A stretch of 64,000 nucleotides of DNA. It comes from an uncultured Duncaniella sp. Its GTDB lineage: Bacteria; Bacteroidota; Bacteroidia; Bacteroidales; Muribaculaceae. The stretch is taken from contig CAJTMJ010000018.1 of NCBI GenBank assembly GCA_910577335.1, positions 15,266 through 79,265 of the forward strand, in the 5' to 3' direction. A program made the position numbers and the translations under genes. Of this stretch, positions 50,963-60,018 are shown one piece after another. The notes under the pieces are model-generated. The model saw nothing but the letters and a program-made list of their open reading frames with translations. It was not told the DNA's origin and ran no database searches. Positions within the stretch are counted from its first letter, which is position 1. Every line of letters starts with the position of its first letter.

Positions 50963-51850
50963 CTAAATATTAGCTTCCTGATTAAGGATAATTTTGTATT
51001 CAGTGAGTCGGGTGGAGTCTTCGTGGATTGGTCGATTATTACTTTCTTTGATTGAGTTTACTTTACGATGGGGTCGGAGCCCGAATATGGTCATGTCATA
51101 GTGATAGATGAATTTTAGAAGCATCTTTTTATCAACCACAAATATGCGCTGGGTGCGGTAACGCCCCGTGCGACCCACTGACCACCTCATAAAAGGAGGA
51201 ATAGGACGCATGTAATAATCTGCTTTCCCTTTCATCTTCTCAAAGGATTTTGGAGGGAAGATGCCTGAAACTGAATATACATTGTAAAGATCCTCGCCGG
51301 GTATGGCATAGTTGACCACTACACGATAAAGCGTGTCGTCGGTTAGATTATCAATATAGCTCCCGGTAAGTTCCATTCCTGCTCCGGGGCGCCATTCATA
51401 AACTGTAGTCGAAGCGAAACGCTTGCCGGTGTCATTGTAAACGACGGTGACATCCGGTATCAACCATGTCATAGCCGCTGTGGTACCCATGCAAATTAAT
51501 GGTGTGAATATCAATAAGAAAAATGAAGCTGCCATTATGTCCCATTTCCTGAAACGATGGCTTAAAAACAGGCAAAATGCCGCAAGAGCGATGAGCGATG
51601 TTGCCAACAATACGGCAAAAGCTGTGAAGTCATATAGAAATTTGGCAACACAATAATACGTGATGATTATGGTGCCACATAAAATAAATAGATTGAAAGG
51701 ATTGTTGACAGAGGTTTGAATTTCGTTTGTGTTGCCGTGGCGCATCTGCCATCGATATGATACTATAAATGTGAGGTAAGCGAGCACGAGGGATAGAATT
51801 GCGGCGATAACCGAACTGATAATTTTCAATGTCGTGGCGGAGATTACCAT
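50963..51850 (-). CDS. Membrane protein of unknown function
   Basis: The 295-residue protein has four hydrophobic helices (about 7-28, 48-68, 74-94, 104-128) and then a soluble C-terminal domain (about 135-295) rich in beta strands (TTVYEWRPGAGMELTGSYIDNL). No family was recognised. It lies alone, opposing sanA with a 25-bp gap, in an AT-rich patch. No convincing promoter element was identified. Confidence 0.7.
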   Translation of the reverse strand: MVISATTLKIISSVIAAILSLVLAYLTFIVSYRWQMRHGNTNEIQTSVNNPFNLFILCGTIIITYYCVAKFLYDFTAFAVLLATSLIALAAFCLFLSHRFRKWDIMAASFFLLIFTPLICMGTTAAMTWLIPDVTVVYNDTGKRFASTTVYEWRPGAGMELTGSYIDNLTDDTLYRVVVNYAIPGEDLYNVYSVSGIFPPKSFEKMKGKADYYMRPIPPFMRWSVGRTGRYRTQRIFVVDKKMLLKFIYHYDMTIFGLRPHRKVNSIKESNNRPIHEDSTRLTEYKIILNQEANI

Positions 51851-51994
51851 TGGCTGTACGAGATAAGTTATTATGGTGCAAATATATTGAATTTAACTTT
51901 TGTTGTCAAGAGCTTTGCATGGTTATTTTAAAACGAATGCAGTTGATTAACAACGATTTTTTAGATTCAAACGTTTCTATATCAGAAATAATCG

Positions 51995-52215
51995 TTAAAT
52001 TTGCGATATGAAACTGATTGAATACAATTGATTTATAGCTAATATATACTGAAACATCTTCAGGATGTGTTGGACGCTATTAATAATTGGAAGGATTCTT
52101 TGCTGACTTTCCCAAACGTTTTGATTTATTTGAAAAAGATGGATTGAGAATTTGTGCCGTTGAACGCAAAACGGAGATAATGGGAGAGGCGATTCTATGT
52201 TGAGAATTGAAATTT
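51995..52215 (+). pseudogene. Relic of a small protein gene with frameshifts
   Basis: A TAAATTTG promoter element (51995-52002) is followed by ATG 52008 and MKLIEYN then a stop. A second frame (from 52049) gives LKHLQDVLDAINNWKDSLL, and a third (52102-52203) gives ADFPKRFDLFEKDGLRICAV then ERKTEIMGEAILC. One missing base at about 52102 would fuse the latter two as WKDSLLADFPKRF. The pieces look like one former protein of about 65 residues. The family was not recognised. Codon content and the shared strand make chance alignment less likely, but it is an inference. Confidence 0.55.
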
Positions 52216-52238
52216 AAGCGTCATTATTTTTCAAAGGG

Positions 52239-52269
52239 TTGTATTTTGTGAAATTTTATGCTAACTTTG
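52239..52269 (+). promoter_or_regulatory. dnaN promoter
   Basis: TTGT at 52239-52242 and TAACTTTG at 52262-52269 have an exact 19-bp spacer; TSS near 52276, leader about 22 nt. Confidence 0.75.
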
Positions 52270-52297
52270 TAGGATAAAATGAATAAAAAATTCGCTT

Positions 52298-53428
52298 ATG
52301 AAATTTACAGTTCCAAGTAAGACACTTCATAATTTCGCTTCGGCGGTAAGCAAGGTCATAAATGCCAAAAATGCCTTGACAATACTTAACAATTTCCTCT
52401 TCTCGATAGAAGGTAATGTGCTGACTGTTACCGCATGTGACGGTGAAAACACTCTGTGTGGCCGTATTCCTATCATGGATGTCGAGGGTTCGGGCGAGTT
52501 TTGCATCGATGCCCGCAGAGTAGTGGAGCTGCTGCGTGTTATGCCGGAGCAGGAGTTGAATTTTGATATTGATGATACCACTCTTGCCATTGAGATGTCG
52601 CATCCCAACGGTTCATATAAGTTCATGGGTGTGTCAGGGGCTGAGTATCCTCGTTTCAAACGGACAGCCTCCGACAACTTGCAGACATTCCAGACTTCGG
52701 GCGCAGTGTTGCTCCGCGGATTGGAATTCACATCGTTTGCCGCCGGTACCGATATGCTCCGTCCACAGATGATGGGTGTGTATTGGGACATCAAGCCTGA
52801 CAAATTGGTATTTGTGGCTACCGATACTCACAAACTCGTAAAATTCGAGGATCAGAGCATAGCTCCCGGAATAGAAGGTGCGTTTATCCTTCCTAACAAA
52901 TCCACCAATGTGTTCCGCAGCGTCTTTAATAAGGACGAGGATGTGAAGGTGTCGCTTGACCCCCAGCAGGGTGTGACATTCGAGACAGACACATTCACTT
53001 TCGACAGCCGTCTTGTTAAGGGCAGATTCCCGGATTACACCCGTGTTATTCCGGCTAACAACCCATTCACCCTTACAGTCAACCGCCACCAGTTTACCAC
53101 TGCCGTGCGTCGGGTGAGCCTGTTTGTGGATGAAGGTCACGGTTTGATTAAATTCCGCATCACTCCTGATTTGCTAACCATCAAGGCTTCGGACAACGAA
53201 TATAACACCTCGGGTGTCGAAAATCTTGCAGCTGACTTTACCGGTAATAATATGGTGGTTGGTTTCAGCTCGTCGTACCTTGCTGAGCTTGCAGGTGTGC
53301 TTTGGACTGACGACATAGTGTTTAAGCTTGCCGATCCGTCAAAACCGGCTGTGATACTTCCCACCGAGGATAAGGCAGACACTAAACTGACCATGCTCCT
53401 TATGCCTATGAGCGTCACTGATTTTTAA
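52298..53428 (+). CDS. dnaN: DNA polymerase III beta sliding clamp
   Basis: The 376-residue clamp forms a dimeric ring that holds the replicase on DNA. Three similar subdomains are visible; MKFTVPSKTLHNFASAVSKVI opens the first, and the C-terminal tail LLMPMSV is the usual MPM(R/S)-type end that forms the partner-binding pocket. The gene is not beside dnaA here. It opens a plus-strand run of DNA-metabolism genes (exonuclease, recN) from its own strong promoter. Confidence 0.96.
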   Translation: MKFTVPSKTLHNFASAVSKVINAKNALTILNNFLFSIEGNVLTVTACDGENTLCGRIPIMDVEGSGEFCIDARRVVELLRVMPEQELNFDIDDTTLAIEMSHPNGSYKFMGVSGAEYPRFKRTASDNLQTFQTSGAVLLRGLEFTSFAAGTDMLRPQMMGVYWDIKPDKLVFVATDTHKLVKFEDQSIAPGIEGAFILPNKSTNVFRSVFNKDEDVKVSLDPQQGVTFETDTFTFDSRLVKGRFPDYTRVIPANNPFTLTVNRHQFTTAVRRVSLFVDEGHGLIKFRITPDLLTIKASDNEYNTSGVENLAADFTGNNMVVGFSSSYLAELAGVLWTDDIVFKLADPSKPAVILPTEDKADTKLTMLLMPMSVTDF

Positions 53429-53477
53429 TGACGAAGTAATTGGAAGTCAGATTTAGAGGTTGTTTATCGAACATAGG

Positions 53478-54242
53478 ATGAAACTTAATCTAAAGAAACC
53501 GATAGTCTTTTTTGACCTTGAAACCACAGGTGTGGACGTGACCAACGACCATATCGTGGAGATTTCAATAATAAAGGTGATGCCTAACGGTCAGGAGATA
53601 GAAAAGACACGTCGCATAAATCCGGGGGTGAAAATTCCCCCGGAGGCTACTGCCGTCCATCACATCACCGATGAGGATGTGGCTGATGCTCCGACATTCC
53701 GTCAGATAGCACGTTCGCTCGCCGCAGAGCTTGAAGGATGTGACATTGCGGGATTTAATTCAAACAAATTTGATATTCCCATGCTCGACCAAGAGTTCCA
53801 GCGTGCCGGAGTAAAATTTGATTTCTCGAAATGCCGTATGATAGATGTTCAGACCATCTTTCATAAAAAGGAACAGCGCACGCTGGTGGCTGCCTATAGG
53901 TTCTATTGCGGTAAAGAGCTTGACGGCGCACATTCGGCAAACGCCGATACCCGTGCCACATACGAGGTGCTGATGGCACAACTTGACAAATACGATGACC
54001 TCCCGAATGATATGGAGGAGCTTAGCAAGTTCTCACAGCTCGGTAGGAATGTCGATTTTATGAATCGCCTTATTTACAATGATAATAATGAGGAGGTCAT
54101 TAATTTCGGCAAATATAAAGGTCGTCTCGCAACGGAGGTACTGAAGAAGGATCCGAGTTATTATGACTGGATTATGAAAGGTGACTTCTCGCAGAATACC
54201 AAAGATTGCTTCACACGCATAAAATTACGCATGAAAAAATGA
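53478..54242 (+). CDS. DEDDh 3'-5' exonuclease (DnaQ/ExoX-like)
   Basis: From ATG 53478 the protein has 254 residues. The frame from TTG 53460 adds only MFIEHR and is unlikely. The exonuclease core (about 1-180) has FFDLETTGVD, NSNKFDIPML and the AHSANADTRATYE His-Asp motif of DEDDh enzymes. The C-terminal segment (about 205-254, NFGKYKGRLATEVLKKDPSYYDWI) matches the small ExoX-like C-terminal domain. It could be the proofreading subunit or a repair exonuclease. Its location directly after dnaN suggests replication. It overlaps coaBC by ATGA. Confidence 0.9.
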   Translation: MKLNLKKPIVFFDLETTGVDVTNDHIVEISIIKVMPNGQEIEKTRRINPGVKIPPEATAVHHITDEDVADAPTFRQIARSLAAELEGCDIAGFNSNKFDIPMLDQEFQRAGVKFDFSKCRMIDVQTIFHKKEQRTLVAAYRFYCGKELDGAHSANADTRATYEVLMAQLDKYDDLPNDMEELSKFSQLGRNVDFMNRLIYNDNNEEVINFGKYKGRLATEVLKKDPSYYDWIMKGDFSQNTKDCFTRIKLRMKK

Positions 54243-55450
54243 GTTTGCAAGGCAAACATATCATTCTCGGTATATGTGGCGGCATAGCGGCTTATAAGTC
54301 GGTGTCGCTGCTTAGGTTATTGGTCAAAGCCGGAGCTGAGGTTCAGGTTGTGATCACACCGGCAGGGAAGGAGTTTATAACCCCTGTAACATTGTCGGCA
54401 CTTAGTCAGAAGCCTGTGGTGAGTGAATTTTTCACAGCCAATACCGGCGAATGGCATTCGCATGTCGATTTGGGGCTTTGGGCTGACTGCATGGTGATAG
54501 CTCCTGCTACGGCATCTTCAATCGGTAAGATGGCTCATGGGATAGCGGACAATATGCTTATCACTACTTATCTTTCAGCAAAATCGCCTGTGTTCATAGC
54601 TCCTGCGATGGATCTTGACATGATGGCTCATCCCTCCACTCAGGCAAATTTACGCCTGTTGGAAAGCTATGGCAACCATATAATCGAGCCTGAGACCGGT
54701 TATTTGGCAAGCGGACTCACGGGGAAAGGACGAATGGAGGAACCCGAAAAGATACTTGAAGTCCTTGAAAAATTTTTCTCCGTAGGGAAGAGCATGGAAG
54801 AGAAAAAGGTGCTTATAACTGCCGGTCCCACGTATGAAAAGATTGACCCTGTGCGTTTCATCGGCAACTACTCTTCCGGGAAGATGGGATATGCTTTGGC
54901 TGATGAATGTGCTTCACGTGGAGCTGATGTGACATTAGTGAGCGGTCCTGTCTCGGTATCGGTTTCCAATCCGTCAATCAAGGTTGTTAAGATCGAATCG
55001 GCAAAAGAGATGCTGGCAGAGTGCGAGAAAGTTTTCCCGACCTCCGATGTGGCAATAATGTGTGCAGCAGTGGCTGACTATGCCCCTGCGCATACTGCCG
55101 ACTCAAAGATAAAGCGTGAACATCAGGAGATACCTGTGATTGAGTTGGTGAAGAATCCGGATATTGCCGCCACTCTTGGCGCAATGAAGAAATCGTCACA
55201 GACGCTTGTAGGTTTTGCTTTGGAAACTGATCATGAATTCGAAAATGCGGTTGAGAAACTTAATCGAAAGAATCTCGACATGATTGTCCTGAATTCGATG
55301 CGTGACTCAGGAGCCGGTTTTGGAACAGATACCAACAAGGTGACCATCTTTACTCGTGACTCACGTTGTGAATATCCTTTGAAGTCCAAAAAAGATGTGG
55401 CAAAAGATATTGTTGATGCGATAATCTCAAAAAAATGTGAGCAGAGGTAA
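54239..55450 (+). CDS. coaBC: Bifunctional phosphopantothenoylcysteine decarboxylase / phosphopantothenate-cysteine ligase
   Basis: The 403-residue fusion makes 4'-phosphopantetheine in coenzyme A synthesis. The N-terminal flavin domain (about 1-175) has GGIAAYKSVSLL, the catalytic His in HVDLGLWAD and APAMDLDMMAHPS. The C-terminal CoaB domain (about 190-400) has TAGPTYEKIDPVRFIGNYSSG and KIKRE. ATG 54239 overlaps the exonuclease stop by 4 bp. The frame reaches back to a TTG at 54206, but that start would lie inside the exonuclease and adds no family sequence. Confidence 0.95.
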   Translation: MSLQGKHIILGICGGIAAYKSVSLLRLLVKAGAEVQVVITPAGKEFITPVTLSALSQKPVVSEFFTANTGEWHSHVDLGLWADCMVIAPATASSIGKMAHGIADNMLITTYLSAKSPVFIAPAMDLDMMAHPSTQANLRLLESYGNHIIEPETGYLASGLTGKGRMEEPEKILEVLEKFFSVGKSMEEKKVLITAGPTYEKIDPVRFIGNYSSGKMGYALADECASRGADVTLVSGPVSVSVSNPSIKVVKIESAKEMLAECEKVFPTSDVAIMCAAVADYAPAHTADSKIKREHQEIPVIELVKNPDIAATLGAMKKSSQTLVGFALETDHEFENAVEKLNRKNLDMIVLNSMRDSGAGFGTDTNKVTIFTRDSRCEYPLKSKKDVAKDIVDAIISKKCEQR

Positions 55451-56378
55451 TCGGCATATTCGTTTCCGGCTTGCAGGAATACTGATGTTATTTGCTGTGA
55501 TGGCATCTCACGGGCAGGAGCTGAACTGCCGTGTTGAGGTGAATGTGTCGCAGATTGAAGGCACAAATAAGTCGGTGTTTGAAACTCTTGAATCGGCTAT
55601 AAACGAATATGTGAACACCACAAAATGGACTGATGCGAAATTTTCGCCCAACGAGAAGATTGATGCCAATATGTTTTTCTCTATAACGGACTATGACGAG
55701 GCTACGGGGAAAATGTCAGGTTCGCTTCAGGTTCAGTCGGTAAGACCGGTATATAATTCTTCATACGTCACCACATTGTTGAACTTCAAGGATAATAATG
55801 TGGAGTTTAACTATAACGAGAATGAACCGTTGGTGTATTCCGAAAACTCCATGGAAAGCCAGCTTACAGCCATATTGGACTTTTATGTATATCTTATTTT
55901 AGCTATTGATTTCGATAGTTTTTCGCTACGGGGCGGAGATAAGTGTTTTGAACGGTTGGAAGCGATAGTCCATAGGGCGCAATCATCGGGTGAAAGCGGA
56001 TGGAAGACATTTGAAGATACCAAAAATCGTTCTGCGGTTTTGAATTCATTCACCGATCCGTCCACTGCGCAAATCAGAGACCTGTATTACAGCTATCATC
56101 TCCATGGGCTTGACCAAATGCCAGTATCACCCGATAAAGGTAGGGCAGAGATTGACAGGTCGTTGGATATTCTGTCGAAAATCTACTCGGTTTCGCCAAT
56201 GTCAGTTGGGCTGTCGATGTTTAAGGATGCCAAATTTGACGAACTGACTAATATATATTCAAAGTCCTTGCCTGATCAACGTGATCATGCCTACGGAGTA
56301 TTAATAAATCTATATCCTTCCGAGCATGATCGTCTTGATGACTTAAAAAAGGGAACTATTGTTGCTTCTGATTACTAA
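55437..56378 (+). CDS. DUF4835 protein, PorD-like (type IX secretion associated)
   Basis: The 313-residue exported protein has a signal peptide (about 9-26, LAGILMLFAVMASHG) and starts at GTG 55437, inside the coaBC stop region (14-bp overlap). ELNCRVEVNVSQIEGTNKSVFETL and the following NYEN-type region with DFYVYLILAIDFDSFS is the DUF4835 signature. The coaBC-DUF4835-recN order is conserved in Bacteroidetes. In Porphyromonas the family has been named PorD in type IX secretion; the machinery genes are not in this window, so that role is only a family link. Confidence 0.85.
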   Translation: MSRGNRHIRFRLAGILMLFAVMASHGQELNCRVEVNVSQIEGTNKSVFETLESAINEYVNTTKWTDAKFSPNEKIDANMFFSITDYDEATGKMSGSLQVQSVRPVYNSSYVTTLLNFKDNNVEFNYNENEPLVYSENSMESQLTAILDFYVYLILAIDFDSFSLRGGDKCFERLEAIVHRAQSSGESGWKTFEDTKNRSAVLNSFTDPSTAQIRDLYYSYHLHGLDQMPVSPDKGRAEIDRSLDILSKIYSVSPMSVGLSMFKDAKFDELTNIYSKSLPDQRDHAYGVLINLYPSEHDRLDDLKKGTIVASDY

Positions 56379-56399
56379 TCATATAAAAAGTTATTACAA

Positions 56400-58061
56400 G
56401 TGTTAGAGTCACTCCATATATCGAATTATGCGCTGATCGATGTCATAGACATTGATTTTCATAGCGGCTTCAATGTCATCACGGGTGAGACCGGTGCCGG
56501 CAAGTCGATCATACTTGGCGCTCTCTCTCTGATACTTGGAGGCAGAGCGGATTCACGTGTCGTGACTAATCCCGCGGCGAAAAGCGTCATTGAGGCAGTC
56601 TTTACCGTGGATGATTATCCCTCCTTGAAGGAATATTGCTTGGAAGCCGACATAGAGTGGGATGATGAGCGTTGTATCCTTCGCAGGGAAGTGGCTCCTG
56701 CCGGTCGTTCACGTGCTTTTGTCAATGACTCGCCTGTCCCTCTCACGAAGTTGCAGGCTGTTGCCATGCGCCTGATAGATATACATTCCCAACATCAGAA
56801 CCAGTTGCTTGCCACACCTGAATTCCAGCTGAAAATCATCGATAATCTTGCCGGAAATGCTGAGAGGTTGCGTGAATATGCCAAGCGTTATAACGCTCTC
56901 CGTGATGCCGTAAAGCAACTGAAGATAATGCGGGCGAGAGTGGAGCGCAGCCGTGAGGACGAAGAGTTCACCCGTTTTCAGCTTGAGCAGCTTGATGAGC
57001 TTAATCTCCTGCCGGGAGAGCAGGCTGACCTTGAAAAAGAGCGGGAGGTGATGTCGAATATTGCAGTCATAAAGACCGCTCTTAATAATGCGTCAGGGGC
57101 GTTGATGATGAATGCGACAAATGCCGTGTCGCTTGTTGAGACAGCCATTGATTCATGTGATGACCTTGGCGATGTGCTTGACCAAGGGGATAACATACTG
57201 GAAAGACTTGAATCGGCAAAGATAGAGCTGACCGATATTGCTTCGACTTTTAATGACATAGGTGAAAATCTTTCGGCTGATCCCGGCGAATTGGCGGCAA
57301 TAGAAGATAGATTGAACTCCATATACACTCTCTGCCACAAGCATCATGTCGATAACAGTGACGGACTTATAGCATTGCGTGACACTCTGAGGGCTAAGCT
57401 TAATGCTCTCGACAATTCCGATGATTTCCTTAAAGAGCTTGAAAAGGAAGCACGGCGGGCTAAAGCGTTGGCTAAGGAGACGGCGCTTGAGATTTCTGAA
57501 GCCCGCAAGGCGGAGGCTAAACGATTTGGCGAACGATTACGTGAGGTAGCCATGCCGCTTGGCATGAAGAATTTGCAATGTGACATACAGGTATTGCCGG
57601 CAGATATGTCATCGACCGGTATAGATACTGTTCAGTTCATGTTTGCGTTCAATAAGAACCAGCAACTTATGCCTGTCGGCTCGACGGCTTCGGGTGGTGA
57701 GATTTCACGATTGATGCTCTCCATCAAGTCAATCATTGCGTCACGAATGCAATTGCCGAGCATTATATTTGATGAAATAGACACCGGAGTTTCCGGCGAT
57801 GTGGCTAACCGTATGGGCGTGATGATGCGGGATATATCCAAGAGTATCCAAGTCACTGCCATCACACACTTGCCTCAGGTCGCTTCAAAGGGTGATGCGC
57901 AATATAGAGTGTATAAGGAGGACGACGAACATTCGACGCATACACGCATTGCCCGTCTGTCAGACGACGAGCGAGTCAATGCGATTGCCGCAATGCTTGG
58001 TGGCGCATCGGTCGATAAGGCTGCCATTGCCGCTGCCCGCTCTCTTCTTAAAAATTCATGA
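56400..58061 (+). CDS. recN: DNA repair ATPase RecN
   Basis: This 553-residue SMC-like protein works in double-strand break repair. Walker A is ITGETGAGKSII with Lys35, an extended coiled-coil lies at about 160-370, the signature STASGGEISRLMLSIKSI lies near 425-442, and Walker B is PSIIFDEIDTGVSG. The start is GTG 56400 (MLESLHISNYAL), as required by the family N-terminus; no ATG is in frame before it. It follows the DUF4835 gene by 21 bp and precedes rlmB by 22 bp. Confidence 0.95.
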   Translation: MLESLHISNYALIDVIDIDFHSGFNVITGETGAGKSIILGALSLILGGRADSRVVTNPAAKSVIEAVFTVDDYPSLKEYCLEADIEWDDERCILRREVAPAGRSRAFVNDSPVPLTKLQAVAMRLIDIHSQHQNQLLATPEFQLKIIDNLAGNAERLREYAKRYNALRDAVKQLKIMRARVERSREDEEFTRFQLEQLDELNLLPGEQADLEKEREVMSNIAVIKTALNNASGALMMNATNAVSLVETAIDSCDDLGDVLDQGDNILERLESAKIELTDIASTFNDIGENLSADPGELAAIEDRLNSIYTLCHKHHVDNSDGLIALRDTLRAKLNALDNSDDFLKELEKEARRAKALAKETALEISEARKAEAKRFGERLREVAMPLGMKNLQCDIQVLPADMSSTGIDTVQFMFAFNKNQQLMPVGSTASGGEISRLMLSIKSIIASRMQLPSIIFDEIDTGVSGDVANRMGVMMRDISKSIQVTAITHLPQVASKGDAQYRVYKEDDEHSTHTRIARLSDDERVNAIAAMLGGASVDKAAIAAARSLLKNS

Positions 58062-58083
58062 TAACAGATAAAATATTACAATA

Positions 58084-58839
58084 GTGGAACGTTCCGATTA
58101 TATTTATGGCATTCGTGCCGTCATTGAGGCTATAGAAGCCGGAAAAGAGATAGATAAGATTTTTATCGCCAAGGATCTTCAGGGTGAACTTGCGGGAGAG
58201 CTGATTTCGGCTGCGAGAAAAGCCCATGTCGTGATGCAGCGAGTGCCGGTGGAGCGAATCAATCGCATAACCCGTAAGAATCATCAGGGTGTATTGGCTA
58301 TGATGTCGGCAGTTACATATCATCGCCTTGACCATTTGGTCCCGGAACTGTATGAAGCCGGAATCCTCCCATTCATAGTTCTGCTCGACGGAATTACTGA
58401 TGTGCGTAATTTCGGTGCCATTGCCCGTACCTGTGAATGTGCCGGAGTGGATGCCATTGTCATCCCTGAGCATGGCAGTGTGTCGGTTGGCGGTGATGCC
58501 ATAAAGACCTCAGCCGGAGCATTGCACCATATCCCCGTTTGCCGTGTGTCATCCATAGCTTGGGCTGCTAAATTTCTTCGTGAGAATGGCTATAATGTAG
58601 TGGCTGTGTCGGAAAAAGCTGATATTAATTACACTGAAGGTAAATATAGCGATCCGGTTGCACTTGTGATGGGAGCAGAGGATGTGGGTATATCACCCGA
58701 AGCTATGAAGCAATGTGAGACCCGTGTCGCAATACCTATGTTTGGTAATATCGGTTCGCTTAATGTGTCAGTGGCAGCGGGAGTAATGATATACGAAGTA
58801 GTGCGTCAGCGTCTTAAAGCTAACCTTGAAATAATATAA
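58084..58839 (+). CDS. rlmB: 23S rRNA 2'-O-methyltransferase RlmB (SpoU family)
   Basis: The 251-residue SPOUT enzyme methylates the ribose of a guanosine in 23S rRNA (G2251 in E. coli). An N-terminal L30e-like substrate domain (about 1-78) is followed by motifs RNFGAIARTCECAGV, MGAEDVGIS and NIGSLNVSVAAGVMIYE, which form the knot and cofactor site. The start is GTG 58084 (MERSDYIYGI). The target site is by family analogy; other TrmH-family targets are possible. Confidence 0.9.
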   Translation: MERSDYIYGIRAVIEAIEAGKEIDKIFIAKDLQGELAGELISAARKAHVVMQRVPVERINRITRKNHQGVLAMMSAVTYHRLDHLVPELYEAGILPFIVLLDGITDVRNFGAIARTCECAGVDAIVIPEHGSVSVGGDAIKTSAGALHHIPVCRVSSIAWAAKFLRENGYNVVAVSEKADINYTEGKYSDPVALVMGAEDVGISPEAMKQCETRVAIPMFGNIGSLNVSVAAGVMIYEVVRQRLKANLEII

Positions 58840-58848
58840 GTATTTGGC

Positions 58849-60018
58849 TTAAATATTAGCTTCGGATTTCACTCCCATATCGGTGACAATCAGTAATTTG
58901 TCACCGTCTGATACAGTGACTCCGAATACCATCTTATCACCCCCTTCTTTGACTTTGAGTTTTTTTACAAGCTCAGGTGCGGAGAGGGGGAAATTTCTTG
59001 TCGCAACATTTATTTTCGGATACTTTTTCGCAAAGTCCTTATAAGTCTGTTTTGACGATGGGAGAATTTCAATGATATTAAATTTTTCTCCCGGGAAGCC
59101 GGCAATCTCTTTTTCGGAATAGTAAAGGTGGGTGTTTGGATGTAATTTGTATAGACCGAATCTGCTCGCCAATGTGCGGTATCCGCCACCTTTCATCACG
59201 GCTGGATATGCCTCGTAGATATATCCACCCTTTTCAGGGGTTGAGTACTCTACATTCATATCTTTTTCATCGTCCGGATAGAATAGAAATTCATCATGAC
59301 CGATGGTCACGCATCTCACTGCTTTTTTCGATGCTGTTTCGGTGTTAATATTTGCAGACCTGTTGCCGTCAATAACAAATACAACCTCCTTACATTCTTT
59401 AGGTGTGCCAATCACCACTATGTCGCAGTCCACACCAAGCTCCTTCTTTGCGGCATCTATGCTCAGCATTGGGGAGCATTTGATAATGAGTTTGTCGCAT
59501 CGGCTTAACAGCAACGGAAATGCAGTGGTGACATCGGGCTGGCAATCTTTCAACGCAAAGTAACGCCCTGCAGAGTCACGCCTTGCAGGGTCTATGAATA
59601 TCACATCGAAAGTTTCATTGTTTGCGTCAAGCCATGCAACGCTATCACCCTCTACTATGGAGATGTTGTTGAGATTTAATGCTTTGGCATTGTGTATGGC
59701 TGCACGATAACTTTCAGGGTCTATCTCAATGGCGGTAACGTTGCCCGCTTTTGATGCGAGATGGAATGAATCGATACCCAATCCGCATGTCATGTCAAGC
59801 ACCGTGTCCCCGTCATTAATCATATTGGCATGAACCTTTGCAACAGCATCGGATGTCGCCATTTCCGCCACAGCGAGTGAGGGGAATATGAAATCCGGAT
59901 TTTTTAATGTTTCAGGTAGCTTTTTGGCAGTTTTATACCTACATTCCTCCTGAAGTATTTCCCAAAGTTTTTCCGGACAACCGTGGTATTTGAGCCTTAG
60001 TTTGTTGAAATCGTTCAC
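58849..60018 (-). CDS. THUMP-like class I SAM-dependent methyltransferase
   Basis: The 389-residue protein has a methyltransferase core with DTVLDMTCGLGIDSF (SAM motif I) and VIFIDPARRDS (motif IV, D-P-A form) and a C-terminal THUMP-like domain. The Bacteroidetes THUMP-like family is presumed to act on RNA. The start is GTG at 60016-60018, overlapping the tsaB stop by 4 bp (GTGA), so the two genes are coupled. Its role is probably tRNA or rRNA modification, an inference from the domain and the tsaB neighbour. Confidence 0.82.
   Translation of the reverse strand: MNDFNKLRLKYHGCPEKLWEILQEECRYKTAKKLPETLKNPDFIFPSLAVAEMATSDAVAKVHANMINDGDTVLDMTCGLGIDSFHLASKAGNVTAIEIDPESYRAAIHNAKALNLNNISIVEGDSVAWLDANNETFDVIFIDPARRDSAGRYFALKDCQPDVTTAFPLLLSRCDKLIIKCSPMLSIDAAKKELGVDCDIVVIGTPKECKEVVFVIDGNRSANINTETASKKAVRCVTIGHDEFLFYPDDEKDMNVEYSTPEKGGYIYEAYPAVMKGGGYRTLASRFGLYKLHPNTHLYYSEKEIAGFPGEKFNIIEILPSSKQTYKDFAKKYPKINVATRNFPLSAPELVKKLKVKEGGDKMVFGVTVSDGDKLLIVTDMGVKSEANI

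Larger units (their letters stand above)
51851..52297. other. 450-bp intergenic region before dnaN
   Basis: It contains a TAAATTTG element (51995-52002), a decayed small gene (52008-52215) and the dnaN promoter (52239-52269). The leftmost 150 bp are AT-rich and show nothing else. Confidence 0.6.
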
